From Mycobacterium sp. E3198 (GTDB lineage: Bacteria > Actinomycetota > Actinomycetes > Mycobacteriales > Mycobacteriaceae): a DNA stretch of 62,412 nucleotides. Each line of letters starts with the position of its first letter. Position 1 is the first letter of the stretch. The notes beneath the pieces were generated by a model. It did not search any database and had not been told where the DNA came from. It saw only the letters and a program-made list of their open reading frames with translations. Where the stretch lies: NCBI RefSeq assembly GCF_001667015.1, contig NZ_LZIS01000124.1, forward strand, positions 1-62,412. The letters run 5' to 3'. The position numbers and the translations under genes are program-made. Below are positions 8,771-18,728 of this stretch, one piece after another.

Positions 8771-9541
8771 ATGCACTTCGATTCCAAGAAGGTCATCGTC
8801 GTCGGAGGCAGCGCCGGGATGGGCCGGCAGGTCGCCGCCGATATCGTGCGCCACGGCGGTAGTGCCGTGATCGTCGGCCGGTCGAAAGACCGCGTCGATG
8901 ACACCGTGACCGAATTGACCGGCAACGGTGGCCAGGCCTGGGGAATCACCGCGGAGCTGACCGATCGCGCCGCGGTCGCCGATGTGCAGCGCGCGCTCGC
9001 CGAGGATCACAGCGATGCGACACTGCTCGTCAACGCGGCCGGATTCTTCGTCCCCAAGCCGTTTCTCGAGTACGACGCGCTGACCTACGACTCCTACATG
9101 GAGCTCAACTATGCCCTGTTCTTCCTGACGCAGACCGTCGTTGACGGGATGATCAGTCGCGGCGAGGGTGGGTCCATCGTCAACATCGGCAGCATGTGGG
9201 CACATCAGGCGATCGGTCTGACCCCATCGTCGGTGTACTCGATGCAGAAGGCCGGGTTGCACGCGCTGACCCATAACCTGGCCATCGAGCTTGCCGGCCA
9301 CAAGATCCGCGTCAATGCGGTGGCGCCGGCCGTCGTCAAGACTCCGCTGTACGAGGCCTTCATCTCCAAGGACGAGATCGATGCCACCCTCGAAACTTTC
9401 GCGCCGCTTCATCCCTTGGGACGAGTCGGCACCCCCGCCGATGTCGCCAACGCCGTGACGTATCTGCTGTCGGATGAGGCCAGTTGGGTCACCGGCGCGA
9501 TTCTCAACGTCGACGGCGGCATCATGGCCGGCCGCAACTAG
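8771..9541 (+). CDS. Short-chain dehydrogenase/reductase (SDR)
   Basis: A 256-residue [16 protein letters not shown] lies near residue 9, LVNAAGFF near 88, the catalytic Ser in VNIGSMW near 137, YSMQK near 156 and ILNVDGG at the C-terminus. The substrate is unknown. It is the first gene behind box copy 1 and is followed 72 nt later by msrB, so it probably belongs to a redox-stress transcript, perhaps for carbonyl detoxification. Confidence 0.87.
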   Translation: MHFDSKKVIVVGGSAGMGRQVAADIVRHGGSAVIVGRSKDRVDDTVTELTGNGGQAWGITAELTDRAAVADVQRALAEDHSDATLLVNAAGFFVPKPFLEYDALTYDSYMELNYALFFLTQTVVDGMISRGEGGSIVNIGSMWAHQAIGLTPSSVYSMQKAGLHALTHNLAIELAGHKIRVNAVAPAVVKTPLYEAFISKDEIDATLETFAPLHPLGRVGTPADVANAVTYLLSDEASWVTGAILNVDGGIMAGRN

Positions 9542-9613
9542 CCGAACGACGACGCGACTACTACCAAACCCTAAGCGCATCAACATAGCTGCTGCGCATA
9601 CGAAGGAGACCAG

Positions 9614-10102
9614 GTGTCACACCAATACAGCAAGGAGCCTGCCGCGGTCGACGCGCTGACTCCCCAGCAATACCACGTTACCCAGGAAAGCGGCACGGAG
9701 CCGCCGTTCACCGGCGAGTATTGCGACAACCACGAACCCGGCATTTACGTCGACATTGTCTCCGGCGAGCCGCTTTTCGCCTCCGTGGACAAATTCGACA
9801 GCGGAAGCGGCTGGCCCAGTTTCACCCAGCCCATCGACGCGGACAGCCTTGTCGAGAGGCGCGACCGCAGCCACTTCATGGAGCGGGTCGAGGTGCGGTC
9901 GACCCATGCCGATAGCCACCTCGGGCATGTATTTTCGGACGGTCCGAGAGAAGCCGGTGGGTTGCGCTACTGCATCAACTCGGCGTCGCTGCGATTCATC
10001 CACCGCGACGACCTGGAAGCCCAGGGTTACGGCCAATACCTGCGCTTGTTCACAAAGGATGGATCCGAGCAAGACCAGAGCGTTAGCGAGCAGAAATCAT
10101 GA
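9614..10102 (+). CDS. msrB: Peptide-methionine (R)-S-oxide reductase
   Basis: A 162-residue MsrB that reduces methionine-R-sulfoxide in proteins. It shows [25 protein letters not shown] in its N-terminal half, the SGSGWPSF loop, [10 protein letters not shown], and the catalytic-Cys strand [12 protein letters not shown] near residue 122. The CxxC pairs of zinc-containing MsrB forms are absent. The GTG start has AAGGAG at 9603-9608. The stop overlaps msrA (ATGA at 10099-10102), so the two stereospecific repair enzymes are translationally coupled. Confidence 0.95.
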   Translation: MSHQYSKEPAAVDALTPQQYHVTQESGTEPPFTGEYCDNHEPGIYVDIVSGEPLFASVDKFDSGSGWPSFTQPIDADSLVERRDRSHFMERVEVRSTHADSHLGHVFSDGPREAGGLRYCINSASLRFIHRDDLEAQGYGQYLRLFTKDGSEQDQSVSEQKS

Positions 10103-10656
10103 CCGACCACAACAAGATCGCCGTGCTCGCCGGAGGGTGCTTCTGGGGTATGGAGGACCTATTCCGCCGGCAGCCGGGTGTGGTGTCCACCCGGGTCGGC
10201 TACACCGGCGGCAGCAACGCCCATCCCACCTACCGCAATCACCCCGGCCACGCCGAGGCACTCGAAATCACCTACGACCCCGACAGGACCAACTACCGGG
10301 CACTGCTGGAATTCTTCTTTCAGGTTCACGACCCGACTACCAAGAACCGTCAGGGCAACGATGTCGGAACCAGCTACCGCTCGGCAATCTTTTATCTGGA
10401 CGACGAGCAAAAGCAAATCGCCATCCAAACCATCGCCGACATCGACGACTCAGGGCGATGGCCCGGTCCTGTCGTCACCGAGGTCAATCAGGCCGGTGAA
10501 TTTTGGGAAGCCGAACCCGAGCACCAGAATTACTTGCAGCGCTACCCATCCGGCTACACCTGCCACTACGTCCGCCCCGAGTGGACGGTACCCCACCGCG
10601 GTGACGGTGCCGGCGCGACGGCAGCGACGGCAGAACGTGCCCGGCCCGTTCAGTAA
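10099..10656 (+). CDS. msrA: Peptide-methionine (S)-S-oxide reductase
   Basis: A 185-residue MsrA with the catalytic signature [13 protein letters not shown] at residues about 12-24, then [21 protein letters not shown] and [11 protein letters not shown]. It reduces methionine-S-sulfoxide and complements the adjacent MsrB. Its ATG lies inside the msrB stop. The C-terminal approx. 15 residues (Ala/Thr-rich) carry no motif. Confidence 0.95.
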   Translation: MTDHNKIAVLAGGCFWGMEDLFRRQPGVVSTRVGYTGGSNAHPTYRNHPGHAEALEITYDPDRTNYRALLEFFFQVHDPTTKNRQGNDVGTSYRSAIFYLDDEQKQIAIQTIADIDDSGRWPGPVVTEVNQAGEFWEAEPEHQNYLQRYPSGYTCHYVRPEWTVPHRGDGAGATAATAERARPVQ

Positions 10657-10660
10657 CGAC

Positions 10661-10816
10661 ATGGGCTCGGCAACACAAGACAGGGACGCGACAACTCCGT
10701 CTGATCGGCAGGTGCTGCTGAGCGCGTACGCGCCATTGGTGCTCTCTGGCGCGGCATGTGCTGCGGGAGGGGTCTTACGGCGGATCGCCGGCCGGCGAGC
10801 GGCGGCGATCCGATGA
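10661..10816 (+). CDS. Small hypothetical protein coupled to tal
   Basis: A 51-residue ORF begins 4 nt after msrA and ends in an ATGA overlap with the transaldolase start, a spacing that argues it is translated. The middle ([20 protein letters not shown]) could be one membrane segment, flanked by an acidic N-terminus and an Arg-rich C-terminus ([12 protein letters not shown]). No family is recognised. Confidence 0.5.
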   Translation: MGSATQDRDATTPSDRQVLLSAYAPLVLSGAACAAGGVLRRIAGRRAAAIR

Positions 10817-11901
10817 CTCAGAACCCGAATCTGGCTGCGCTGTCGGCGGCGGGGGTGTCGGTCTGGCTGGATGATTTGTCGCGCACGCTGCTGCACTCCG
10901 GCAAGCTGCAGCAACTGATCGACACGAGAAGCGTTGTCGGCGTGACCACTAACCCGGCCACCTTTGAGCGCGCACTTTCAGACGGACGCGCCTACGATGG
11001 CCAGATCGCCGAGCTGACCGCTCGCGGTACGGACATCGACACGGCAATCCGCACGGCGATCACCGACGACGTCCGGACGGCCTGCGATGTGCTGCGCCCG
11101 CAATGGGAGGCCTCGGACGGCGTGGACGGACGGGTGTCCATTGAAGTCGATCCGTCGCTGGCGCACGACACTGACGCGACAGTCACGCAGGCCGTCGAGT
11201 TGGCCAAGATCGTCGACCGGCCCAACGTGTTCATCAAAATACCGGCGACCGCCGCGGGGCTGCCCGCGATCACCGCTGCGCTCGCCCGGGGTGTCTCGGT
11301 CAATGTGACGCTGATCTTTTCCGTGCAACGGCACCGAGAGGTGATGGACGCCTACCTGGCCGGCATCGAAGCCGCCCACCAAGCGGGTGCTGATCTATCT
11401 CAAATCCATTCGGTCGCATCGCTGTTCGTGTCCCGCCTCGACACCGAAGTCGACAAGCGCCTCGAGACGATCGGCACCGACAAGGCACTCTCCGTGCGCG
11501 GGCAAGCGGGCATCGCCAACGCGCGGTTGGCCTACGGGGCCTATCAGCAGGTCTTTGAAGCGGGACCACGCTACACGGCGCTGCGCGCCGCGGGTGCTCG
11601 CGTGCAACGCCCGCTATGGGCCTCCACCGGAGTCAAAAACAGCGCGTACCCCGACACGATGTATGTCGCCGAACTCGTGGCACCGAACACCGTGAGCACC
11701 ATTCCTGAGCCGACACTGGAGGCGGTGGCCGATCACGGCGTCATCGCCGGTGCGACCGCAATCGGCAAGGCGGCGCAGGCACAGGAAGTGTTCGACCGGC
11801 TGACCGCGGTCGGTATCGATCTGCCCAACGTGTTCGCTGTACTCGAATACGACGGGGTGTCCAAGTTCGCGGCGTCCTGGTCGCGCGCACTTCAACGCTG
11901 A
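10813..11901 (+). CDS. tal: Transaldolase
   Basis: A 362-residue transaldolase of the pentose-phosphate pathway. It transfers a dihydroxyacetone unit between sugar phosphates. It has the N-terminal [22 protein letters not shown] near residue 42 and the Schiff-base lysine in [15 protein letters not shown] near residue 141. Its ATG overlaps the 51-residue ORF. This is likely a paralog of the housekeeping tal, placed in a stress operon where it would support NADPH supply for Msr/thioredoxin repair. Confidence 0.93.
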   Translation: MTQNPNLAALSAAGVSVWLDDLSRTLLHSGKLQQLIDTRSVVGVTTNPATFERALSDGRAYDGQIAELTARGTDIDTAIRTAITDDVRTACDVLRPQWEASDGVDGRVSIEVDPSLAHDTDATVTQAVELAKIVDRPNVFIKIPATAAGLPAITAALARGVSVNVTLIFSVQRHREVMDAYLAGIEAAHQAGADLSQIHSVASLFVSRLDTEVDKRLETIGTDKALSVRGQAGIANARLAYGAYQQVFEAGPRYTALRAAGARVQRPLWASTGVKNSAYPDTMYVAELVAPNTVSTIPEPTLEAVADHGVIAGATAIGKAAQAQEVFDRLTAVGIDLPNVFAVLEYDGVSKFAASWSRALQR

Positions 11902-11946
11902 ACGCTCCGCGACGGCGCAGGTTTCATCGATCCAGGAGACCGATCC

Positions 11947-13653
11947 ATGTCCACTTCGGCACCCCCGTTCGAAGGGCTTCGGGCAAGCCGGGCATTCCCC
12001 GCGCGCACCGGCCCCAGGGGTAGCCTGATCTACCGGCTGATCACCACGACCGATCACAAAGTGATCGGGATGATGTACGTCGTCGCATGCTTTACGTTCT
12101 TCTTCGTCGGCGGACTCATGGCGCTGCTGATGCGTGCCGAACTTGCCGCGCCCGGGCTGCAGTTTCTCTCCAACGAGCAGTACAACCAACTGTTCACCAT
12201 GCACGGCACGGTCATGCTGCTCCTTTATGCGACCCCGATCGTGTTTGGCTTCGCAAACCTGGTGCTGCCCCTGCAGATTGGCGCACCCGATGTCGCCTTC
12301 CCTCGGCTCAATGCATTGTCATTCTGGCTCTTCGTCTTTGGTGCGCTGATCGCCCTGGCGGGATTCTTCGCCCCCGGCGGGCCTGCGGGCTTCGGATGGA
12401 CCGCGTACACCCCGCTGTCGGACGCCGTCCATTCCCCGGGCCCGGGAGGTGACTTATGGATCCTCGGGCTCATCGTCGGCGGGCTGGGCACCATCCTGGG
12501 CGCGGTCAACATGATCACCACCGTGGTGTGCCTGCGTGCCCCGGGCATGACGATGTTTCGAATGCCGATCTTCACCTGGAACATCCTGGTGACCAGCATC
12601 ATGGTGCTGGTCGCGTTTCCGCTGTTGACTTCCGCGCTGTTCGGGCTGGCCGCAGACCGCCACCTCGGCGCGCACGCGTTTGACCCCGCTAGCGGGGGAG
12701 TCCTGCTGTGGCAGCACATGTTTTGGTTCTTCGGCCATCCCGAGGTCTACATCATTGCGCTGCCGTTCTTCGGCATCATCACCGAAATCATCCCCGTGTT
12801 TGCCCGCAAGCCGCTGTTCGGCTACTACACCATGATCTACGCCACCATCGGCCTCGGGGCGCTGTCGATCGCGGTCTGGGCCCACCATCTCTATGCCACC
12901 GGTGCAGTGCTGCTGCCGTTTTTTTCGTTCGCGACCTACCTGATCGCCGTCCCTACCGGAATCAAATTCGTCAACTGGATCGGCACCATGTGGAAGGGCC
13001 AGTTGACCTTCGAGACCCCGATGCTTTTCTCAATGGGTTTCTTGGTGACTTTTCTGCTCGGCGGCCTGTCGGGCGTGCTGCTCGCCAGCCCGCCCATCGA
13101 CTTCCATGTCACCGACACCTACTTCGTGGTTGCTCACTTCCACTACGTGCTGTTCGGCACCATCGTGTTCGCCACTTACGGCGGGGTGTATTTCTGGTTT
13201 CCCAAGATGACCGGGCGGCTACTCGACGAACGGCTGGGCAAGTTGCACTTCTGGCTGACGCTGATCGGCTTTCACACAACATTTTTGGTGCAACACTGGC
13301 TCGGCAACAAGGGCATGCCGCGCCGGTACGCCGACTACCTCCCCACCGATGGATTCACCGGGCTCAATGTCGTCTCAACGATCGGGGCGTTCATCCTCGG
13401 GGTCTCGATGCTGCCTTTCGTGTGGAATATCTTCCGTAGCTGGCGCTACGGCGAACCGGTCACCGTCGACGATCCATGGGGCCACGGCAACTCCCTGGAG
13501 TGGGCCACCAGCAGTCCACCCCCGCGGCATAACTTCACCGAGCTGCCCCGCATCCGCTCTGAGCGACCCGCCTTCGAGCTGCACTATCCGCACATGATCG
13601 AGCGGATGCGCACCGAGGCCCACATAATGCGCGCACGATCGAACGCGCGATAA
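11947..13653 (+). CDS. ctaD: Cytochrome c oxidase subunit I (aa3 type)
   Basis: A 568-residue heme-copper oxidase subunit with twelve membrane spans. It contains the heme-ligand region [15 protein letters not shown], the Cu-B/Tyr motif [10 protein letters not shown], the HH pair in [10 protein letters not shown], the K-channel region and [10 protein letters not shown] with the heme histidines. It is full length for mycobacterial CtaD. No other oxidase subunit lies nearby, so it is probably an additional isoform that can replace the housekeeping subunit under stress. GGAGAC upstream supports the start. Confidence 0.93.
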   Translation: MSTSAPPFEGLRASRAFPARTGPRGSLIYRLITTTDHKVIGMMYVVACFTFFFVGGLMALLMRAELAAPGLQFLSNEQYNQLFTMHGTVMLLLYATPIVFGFANLVLPLQIGAPDVAFPRLNALSFWLFVFGALIALAGFFAPGGPAGFGWTAYTPLSDAVHSPGPGGDLWILGLIVGGLGTILGAVNMITTVVCLRAPGMTMFRMPIFTWNILVTSIMVLVAFPLLTSALFGLAADRHLGAHAFDPASGGVLLWQHMFWFFGHPEVYIIALPFFGIITEIIPVFARKPLFGYYTMIYATIGLGALSIAVWAHHLYATGAVLLPFFSFATYLIAVPTGIKFVNWIGTMWKGQLTFETPMLFSMGFLVTFLLGGLSGVLLASPPIDFHVTDTYFVVAHFHYVLFGTIVFATYGGVYFWFPKMTGRLLDERLGKLHFWLTLIGFHTTFLVQHWLGNKGMPRRYADYLPTDGFTGLNVVSTIGAFILGVSMLPFVWNIFRSWRYGEPVTVDDPWGHGNSLEWATSSPPPRHNFTELPRIRSERPAFELHYPHMIERMRTEAHIMRARSNAR

Positions 13654-13710
13654 CTCTGCCGCGGGAATGTTTATGACCGTGGCGGAGACTTTGCACAACG
13701 AGGAGGAGCT

Positions 13711-14154
13711 ATGAGTGGCTACGTCGCTGGCGTTATTGGCGGCATTGTCGGTGGACTTGCCATAGCCGCGCTCGGCATGGCCTACGGCGCGGCGACCGGG
13801 CGCGGTTTGTGGCGACTACCCAACAGCATCGGCGAGCTCATTCTTGGCCCAGCACGCGCGCACGCACGGTCGTTCGGAGTGGCCACCCTGGTTGGCGTGG
13901 CGCTGCACATCGCGTTATCGGCCGCATTCGGCATCGTCATCGTGCTACTCGCGCAGGATGTAACGCACGCGTACCTGGCAACCGGTCTGGTGGCCGGCGC
14001 GGCGCTCTGGCTCATTAATTATGTTGGCGTCGGCGCGATCCATCGGGGCGCCCGTGAGGTCGCGAAGCTGAACCCCGTCCCAATCGGGCTCGGGCTTCAT
14101 CTGCTATTCGGGTTGATCACCAGCGTGGTCGCGGTCGCAATTTTGCGATCGTGA
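13711..14154 (+). CDS. Hypothetical four-helix membrane protein
   Basis: A 147-residue protein with four hydrophobic segments (near residues 3-27, 57-85, 90-108 and 122-145) and little else. AGGAGGAG precedes the ATG. It follows ctaD by 57 nt in the same direction and may be cotranscribed. The glycine-rich first helix suggests close packing, but no family is recognised. Confidence 0.65.
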   Translation: MSGYVAGVIGGIVGGLAIAALGMAYGAATGRGLWRLPNSIGELILGPARAHARSFGVATLVGVALHIALSAAFGIVIVLLAQDVTHAYLATGLVAGAALWLINYVGVGAIHRGAREVAKLNPVPIGLGLHLLFGLITSVVAVAILRS

Positions 14155-14172
14155 GAATTTCCTCAACATCGG

Positions 14173-14409
14173 CTAAGCCTCTTCGAGTGCCTCGCCAAGT
14201 GATTGAAGAACCTTGTTGTGCTGCGCGTTGACAAGCAGGTGGCCGGCTATCAAAGCGGCAACAACCGGCCATTCCATGATTCCCAGTACCGCCATTGCGC
14301 CGACTCCGGCGTAGAAAGCAAGATGTTCCGGTGGCGGTAGCGTCACGCCGATACTTCTGTCCGACGATGGGGAAACGGTACACGTGCGCTGAACGCTCGC
14401 TATCTTCAT
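14173..14409 (-). CDS. Small hypothetical membrane-associated protein
   Basis: A 78-residue ORF with a polar N-terminus and a hydrophobic middle (HLAFYAGVGAMAVLGIMEW, then PVVAALIAGHLLV). The minus-strand AGGAGG (complement of 14414-14419) lies 4 nt before the ATG at 14409, which decides that start over the GTG at 14412. It lies downstream of the ECF sigma gene, where an anti-sigma factor might be expected, but it lacks the His/Cys zinc motif of RshA-type anti-sigmas. Confidence 0.6.
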   Translation of the reverse strand: MKIASVQRTCTVSPSSDRSIGVTLPPPEHLAFYAGVGAMAVLGIMEWPVVAALIAGHLLVNAQHNKVLQSLGEALEEA

Positions 14410-14484
14410 CACGCCTCCTGATCTTTTCGGCCGAGTCCGCGAATTCGGTACCCGTGCCGGGATCTTCCTAGCGCGGGTCTGTGC

Positions 14485-15135
14485 CTAGCGTCGGCAAGCA
14501 TCGGCGGCCGGGTCGCCGCCGGCGAGTCTCGACGCCTTATTGGTTGTCCGGGCCGCGTGTCCGGCCGGTGAGTCGAATAGCAAATCGCGCAATTGTTTTC
14601 GGCCGCGGTTGAGCCTCGAACTCACGGTTCCTTGCCGGGTGTCCGTCATCGCGGCGATCTCCTTGTAGGAGTAGCCCGCGATGTCGGCGAAATACACCGC
14701 GATGCGAAATTGCTCAGGCAAGGCCATCATCGCTGCCTTGAGGTAGGGGTCGGGCAGCACTTCGAGTGCCTGGTCTTCGGCCGACCGGAGGCCACCGGGC
14801 GCGCGTGTGGCACTGGCCACTAGCTGTCGATCGGTGATCTCACAAGTCGGGTGTTGTGCGGGACGGCGCTTTTGCCTCCGGTAGGTGCTGATATAGGTGT
14901 TGGTCATGATGCGCCGTAGCCATGCGTTGAGGTTGGTTCCTTGCTCGAAGCCCCGGAGGCCTGCGTAAGCGTTGAGCACTGTTTCTTGCAACAGATCCTC
15001 CGCATCCGCTCGATTGGCGGTCATCCGGAGAGCTTGCCGATAGAGAGGCTCGAGGAGCGGGATGACGGCGCTTTCAAATTGAGCGCTCGACGGGCCGACC
15101 GGCAATCGTGAACATTCCGCACCCACGCGACCCAC
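14485..15135 (-). CDS. ECF RNA polymerase sigma factor (SigH/SigE-like)
   Basis: An ECF sigma factor of about 216 residues. Region 2 includes [21 protein letters not shown], then [13 protein letters not shown] (typical of SigH/SigR-type factors). Region 4 includes [24 protein letters not shown], then [18 protein letters not shown]. Such factors direct oxidative and heat-stress promoters. The GTG start at 15135 is only one possibility. No zinc anti-sigma gene is adjacent. An inverted copy of the palindromic box (15352-15393) lies upstream and faces this gene. Confidence 0.88.
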   Translation of the reverse strand: MGRVGAECSRLPVGPSSAQFESAVIPLLEPLYRQALRMTANRADAEDLLQETVLNAYAGLRGFEQGTNLNAWLRRIMTNTYISTYRRQKRRPAQHPTCEITDRQLVASATRAPGGLRSAEDQALEVLPDPYLKAAMMALPEQFRIAVYFADIAGYSYKEIAAMTDTRQGTVSSRLNRGRKQLRDLLFDSPAGHAARTTNKASRLAGGDPAADACRR

Positions 15136-15214
15136 GGCTATGTCCCCGCCTTCACGAAAAGTCTTGCCACGCGCCGAGGGGGAGCGTGTGGCGCGGGTTT
15201 CAGCGGCCGATGTC

Positions 15215-15310
15215 GTTTTGGTTGTGCCCGGTTCAACCGCGTTCCTTCCAGCGCCGACCCGACGCTGATCCGGGTTTGACCACAGGTACGAATTTGTCTC
15301 GCGTCCACAG
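15215..15310 (-). pseudogene. Decayed copy of the 81-residue gene at 47443
   Basis: Read on the minus strand, one frame gives GSALEGTRL preceded by a degenerate [10 protein letters not shown]. This matches ICIRGRLTERLGSALEGMRL of the intact gene at 47443-47688. As in the intact case, it lies just downstream of a palindromic box (15352-15393, inverted). Start codon and C-terminus are lost. Confidence 0.45.
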
Positions 15311-15351
15311 CACCTCCGCTTGCCAATCTGGTGCCAGCATCCACCGCCGCG

Positions 15352-15393
15352 GGGTGAGTGGTCATCACCCGCCGAGGCAATTCATCCGGATGA
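15352..15393 (-). promoter_or_regulatory. Four-armed palindromic box, copy 2 (inverted)
   Basis: On the minus strand the order is TCATCCGGATGA (15382-15393), 11 nt, GGGTGA-TGACCAC-TCACCC (15352-15370). It faces the decayed small gene and then the ECF sigma gene. It is back to back with copy 3, 60 nt away. Confidence 0.65.
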
Positions 15394-15453
15394 GCGCCGC
15401 GCCACCAATGAGCCTGGACGCCCGCGATCGACCGCCCTCCACATGTCGAACTA

Positions 15454-15495
15454 TCACCCGGGTGATTGACTCGGGTGGGCGAAGACAGTTCACCC
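15454..15495 (+). promoter_or_regulatory. Four-armed palindromic box, copy 3
   Basis: TCACCCGGGTGA (15454-15465), 11 nt, GGGCGA-AGACAGT-TCACCC (15477-15495). It lies 129 nt before the GTG start of the Cys-rich protein at 15625. Only one base of the twelve in the second pair of arms departs from consensus. Confidence 0.75.
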
Positions 15496-15624
15496 TCCTG
15501 GACGCCATGCTCTCTAACGTCCACACCCGCGCCGCCGTGTTCTGTTGTGTAAGAAGCACAGCGGGAGACTCATCGCACGGGCGTTACAGCAAAGACAACC
15601 ATCGCAGTGAGCAAGGAGGACATA

Positions 15625-16032
15625 GTGAGCGCCGCCCAGAGGATGCTGGAGACCTACCCGCGAGATCTAGGCCGGATCGACAGAGCCAAGCTGATCGCGT
15701 GTATCGACGCCTGTTTCGAATGCGACCAGGCTTGCACGGCGTGTGCGGACGCCTGCCTCAGCGAAGAGGACGTCTATCACCTGACCAAATGCGTCCGTAC
15801 GTGCCTTGACTGCGCGGATGTCTGCGCGACAACCGGCCGCGTCTTGTCCCGGCACACGGACTACGACGCCAACTTGACCAGGACGGTGCTCGAAACGTGC
15901 GTCACCGCCTGTAAGACAAGCGCGGACGAGTGCGACAAGCACGCCCCGAAGCACGAGCATTGCCGCGTGTGCGCCGAGGTATGTCGTCGCTGCGAACGAG
16001 CCTGCCAGGACCTTATTGGGGCGCTCGGTTGA
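15625..16032 (+). CDS. Cys-rich four-helix-bundle copper-binding protein (DUF326/Csp-like)
   Basis: A 135-residue protein with more than a dozen cysteines spaced along helices (CIDACFECDQACTACADAC, then CVRTCLDCADVC, CVTACKTSADEC, CRVCAEVCRRCERAC). This is the pattern of Csp-type proteins that store Cu(I) inside a four-helix bundle. The GTG at 15625 is preceded by AAGGAGG (15613-15619) at good spacing, so it is preferred to the GTG at 15607. It is first behind box copy 3. It could buffer copper or act as a thiol sink during oxidative stress. Confidence 0.85.
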   Translation: MSAAQRMLETYPRDLGRIDRAKLIACIDACFECDQACTACADACLSEEDVYHLTKCVRTCLDCADVCATTGRVLSRHTDYDANLTRTVLETCVTACKTSADECDKHAPKHEHCRVCAEVCRRCERACQDLIGALG

Positions 16033-16059
16033 GGCAACCTACCGAGTGGGGCCGCGCTG

Positions 16060-16515
16060 ATGGAAATTTCTGAATTCGACGACGTCCAGGCCCATCTGCT
16101 CGAACCGGAAGAAAGCCTGGACTCGGAACAGACCGGCATCGACCTCGACGAAGGCTACTCGCCCCCGGAACGTCCGCGTGAACTGCGGGCGTGGGGTATC
16201 ACCGCGAGGGAAGCCCGGACCCATGAAAGTCTGGCGCGCCGGCTGGCCCGTGAGGTGCCCGACGTGACCGATCAGTGGGATGGCGACGGGATCGGCGACA
16301 GCGCCGACAGCGATGGCGAGCTAATCGACGATCAGGTCGGCGACATGCGCGCCGGTCGGCTCGTCGCCTTCGATCTCGACGCGACGGATCCAGGTTCGGA
16401 TTACCGTGCCCACGACGTCGGCATCGACGGTGGCGCTGCCTCGGCCGAGGAAGCCGCCATGCATATCGTCGTCGACGAAGACACCAGCGACGATGAGGGA
16501 TGGCCGCTCAGATGA
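16060..16515 (+). CDS. DUF5709-type acidic hypothetical protein
   Basis: A 151-residue strongly acidic protein. The conserved actinobacterial segment GIDLDEGYSPPERPRELRAWGITAREA is followed by ESLARRLAREVPDV, and an Asp/Glu-rich tail follows. It is soluble with no enzyme motif. It lies in the same direction between the Cys-rich protein (27 nt) and lpdA (33 nt) and is probably in the same transcript. Function unknown. Confidence 0.75.
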   Translation: MEISEFDDVQAHLLEPEESLDSEQTGIDLDEGYSPPERPRELRAWGITAREARTHESLARRLAREVPDVTDQWDGDGIGDSADSDGELIDDQVGDMRAGRLVAFDLDATDPGSDYRAHDVGIDGGAASAEEAAMHIVVDEDTSDDEGWPLR

Positions 16516-16548
16516 CCTGCCGTCCGGCCAGCCGGTGAAATTCCGGCT

Positions 16549-17964
16549 ATGGTGACCCGCATTGTGATCCTCGGTGGCGGCCCGGCCGGGTACGAGGCGG
16601 CGCTGGTCGCCGCCGCGCGAGGTCCCACCGCAGCCCAAGTCACCGTCGTAGATTCCGACGGGGTCGGCGGCGCCGCGGTGCTGTGCGACTGCGTGCCATC
16701 AAAGACCTTTATCGCGTCCACGGGGTTGCGCACCGAACTGCGACGGGCAGCCCGCCTGGGTTTCGACATTCACATCGACGACGCCAAGATCTGTTTGGCG
16801 GAAATCCACCAACGGATCAGGACACTCGCTGCCGAGCAGTCGCGGGATATCACCGCTGAGCTGCTGACCATGGGCGTCGAGTTGATCGCGGGACGCGGCG
16901 AGCTGGTTGATGCGGCTCCCGGTCTGGCGCGTCATCGCGTCAAGGTGACCGCGCGCGACGGCGGGACCACGGTCCGCGATGCCGATGTGGTGTTGATCGC
17001 CACTGGCGCCAGCCCCCGGATCTTGCCGTCGGCGCAGCCCGACGGCGAGCGCATCCTGACCTGGCGCCAGCTCTACGACCTGACCTCGCTGCCCGACGAC
17101 CTCATCGTGGTGGGTTGCGGGGTCACCGGCATCGAATTCGCCAACGCCTACACCGAACTGGGTGTGACCGTAACGGTGGTCGCCAGTCGCGACCGGGTGC
17201 TGCCGCACGAGGATGCCGACGCCGCGCAGGTGCTCGAGGAGTCGTTCGCCCAACGCGGTGTCAAGCTGATCAAAAGAGCACGGGCACAATCCGTGACGCG
17301 CACCGACGACGGGGTGCTGGTGACAATGACCGACGGCCGCACCGTTGAAGGCAGCCACGCATTGATGACACTTGGATCGGTGCCCAACACCGGTCGGCTC
17401 GGGCTAGAGCGCGTGGGCATCGAACCCGGGCCCGGCAACCACATTGCCGTCGACCGGGTATCGCGGACACCGGTCCCGGGCATTTACGCTGCGGGCGACT
17501 GCACTGGTCTGCTGCCGTTAGCCTCAGTAGCCGCGATGCAAGGCCGGATCGCGATGTATCACGCGCTCGGAGAACCCGTAAATCCGCTCCAGTTGAGCAC
17601 CGTCGCGACGACCGTCTTCACCCACCCCGAGGTCGCGGCGGTCGGCGTCGCACAGACCAAGATCGACGACGGCTCGATTCAGGCCCGCACCGTAATGCTG
17701 CCATTGAGGACCAATGCGCGGGCAAAAATGTCGGAGCTCCACCACGGCTTCGTCAAACTCTTTTGCCGGCAGGACAGCGGCGTGATCATCGGTGGCGTGG
17801 TGGTCGCGCCGATCGCATCGGAGTTGATACTGCCGATCGCGATGGCTGTTCAAAACCGGATCACCGTTGACGGTTTGGCGCAGACGCTTGCGATTTATCC
17901 GTCGCTGTCCGGCTCGATCACCGAGGCGGCCCGCCGGCTCGTAGCCCGCGATGATCTGAACTGA
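16549..17964 (+). CDS. lpdA: NAD(P)H:quinone dehydrogenase LpdA
   Basis: A 471-residue flavoprotein very close to M. tuberculosis LpdA (Rv3303c), an NAD(P)H-dependent quinone reductase linked to oxidative-stress resistance. It has FAD motif VILGGGPAGYEAAL at residues 6-19, TGASPRILPSAQPDGERILTW, the second Rossmann VVGCGVTGIEF, AGDCTGLLPLASVAA, and the dimerisation end SLSGSITEAARRL. The active-site segment is VLCDCVPSKTF: the canonical C-x4-C disulfide is absent as in LpdA, but an extra Cys two residues before the CVPSK cysteine is unusual. The C-terminus is about 20 residues shorter than Rv3303c. Confidence 0.9.
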   Translation: MVTRIVILGGGPAGYEAALVAAARGPTAAQVTVVDSDGVGGAAVLCDCVPSKTFIASTGLRTELRRAARLGFDIHIDDAKICLAEIHQRIRTLAAEQSRDITAELLTMGVELIAGRGELVDAAPGLARHRVKVTARDGGTTVRDADVVLIATGASPRILPSAQPDGERILTWRQLYDLTSLPDDLIVVGCGVTGIEFANAYTELGVTVTVVASRDRVLPHEDADAAQVLEESFAQRGVKLIKRARAQSVTRTDDGVLVTMTDGRTVEGSHALMTLGSVPNTGRLGLERVGIEPGPGNHIAVDRVSRTPVPGIYAAGDCTGLLPLASVAAMQGRIAMYHALGEPVNPLQLSTVATTVFTHPEVAAVGVAQTKIDDGSIQARTVMLPLRTNARAKMSELHHGFVKLFCRQDSGVIIGGVVVAPIASELILPIAMAVQNRITVDGLAQTLAIYPSLSGSITEAARRLVARDDLN

Positions 17965-17986
17965 TGCACGAACTCGAGGCCGATGA

Positions 17987-18571
17987 GTGACTCTGTGGTT
18001 CCGGTGGCGGCCGATGCCGCATCGCGTCACTCGACGAGCGATTGCCTTCGTCGGGCTGCCTGTGGCCTTGTGGTGGTTGCAGCCGTGGAAGTTATTGCTC
18101 AGGGCCACCGCTGATGAAAGGCCGCCGCCTGGAGCCCAGACCACCCGCTGTGGAGAATTCATCGGCCACATCCACCGAACCAGCGGTGTCGCGCGGCTCC
18201 TAACCCTGGCTGGCGGGGCGCAGATTCTGCGACTGGAGAATCTGCATACCACCCTGGGACCACAACTGCGCGTATGGCTGAGCGCCACACCTGTCGATCA
18301 CGCCAGGTTCCCGTGGCGAAAGTTTGCACACAGCAACCACCTAGACCTGGGCCGCCTACGCGCCAACCGGGGCAACGCCGACTACGGCGTGCCCAGCGGC
18401 ACCGACACCAGCGCACTCAGCAGCGTGATCCTGTGGTGCGAGCGCTTCAATGTGTCCTTCGGCGCGGCGCAATTGCGCCCCCTTTCCGATGAGCCCCTGG
18501 GGCGAAGCGTGCGTCGCTGCGGTCACAGCATCCGCATTATCACCCGGGTGAATCGTGCACGGGGGTGGTGA
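17987..18571 (+). CDS. DM13-domain protein, membrane-anchored
   Basis: A 194-residue ORF. A short basic start and one hydrophobic anchor (AIAFVGLPVALWWLQPW) precede a DM13 domain (GEFIGHIHRTSGVARLLTLA, LRLENLHTTLGPQLRVWLS, LDLGRLRANRGNADYGVP, SVILWCERFNVSFGAA). DM13 is thought to bind heme/copper or take part in extracytoplasmic electron transfer; the domain Cys is present. The last approx. 30 residues after SFGAAQL have no DM13 counterpart and overlap box copy 4, so the original stop may have been lost. The GTG start is uncertain. Confidence 0.7.
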   Translation: MTLWFRWRPMPHRVTRRAIAFVGLPVALWWLQPWKLLLRATADERPPPGAQTTRCGEFIGHIHRTSGVARLLTLAGGAQILRLENLHTTLGPQLRVWLSATPVDHARFPWRKFAHSNHLDLGRLRANRGNADYGVPSGTDTSALSSVILWCERFNVSFGAAQLRPLSDEPLGRSVRRCGHSIRIITRVNRARGW

Positions 18572-18581
18572 CAGATGGATC
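18540..18581 (+). promoter_or_regulatory. Four-armed palindromic box, copy 4 (last arm degenerate)
   Basis: A perfect TCACCCGGGTGA (18540-18551), 11 nt, then GGGTGG-TGACAGA (18563-18575). The fourth arm (18576-18581) is lost. It overlaps the 3' end of the DM13 ORF and lies 147 nt before the NADH dehydrogenase start. Confidence 0.6.
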
Positions 18582-18728
18582 AGGGTCGGGCGATGCTCTT
18601 GCGAGAGACCTCTGCGGAGGTCGACCACCCCACGGTTCAGGGCACCGTGGTCGCCAAGGAATACCACAACCTCGAGCGATCGATCCCAACCCCATGTGGA
18701 TACCCGAATATCAAGTAGGAGAAGAGAT

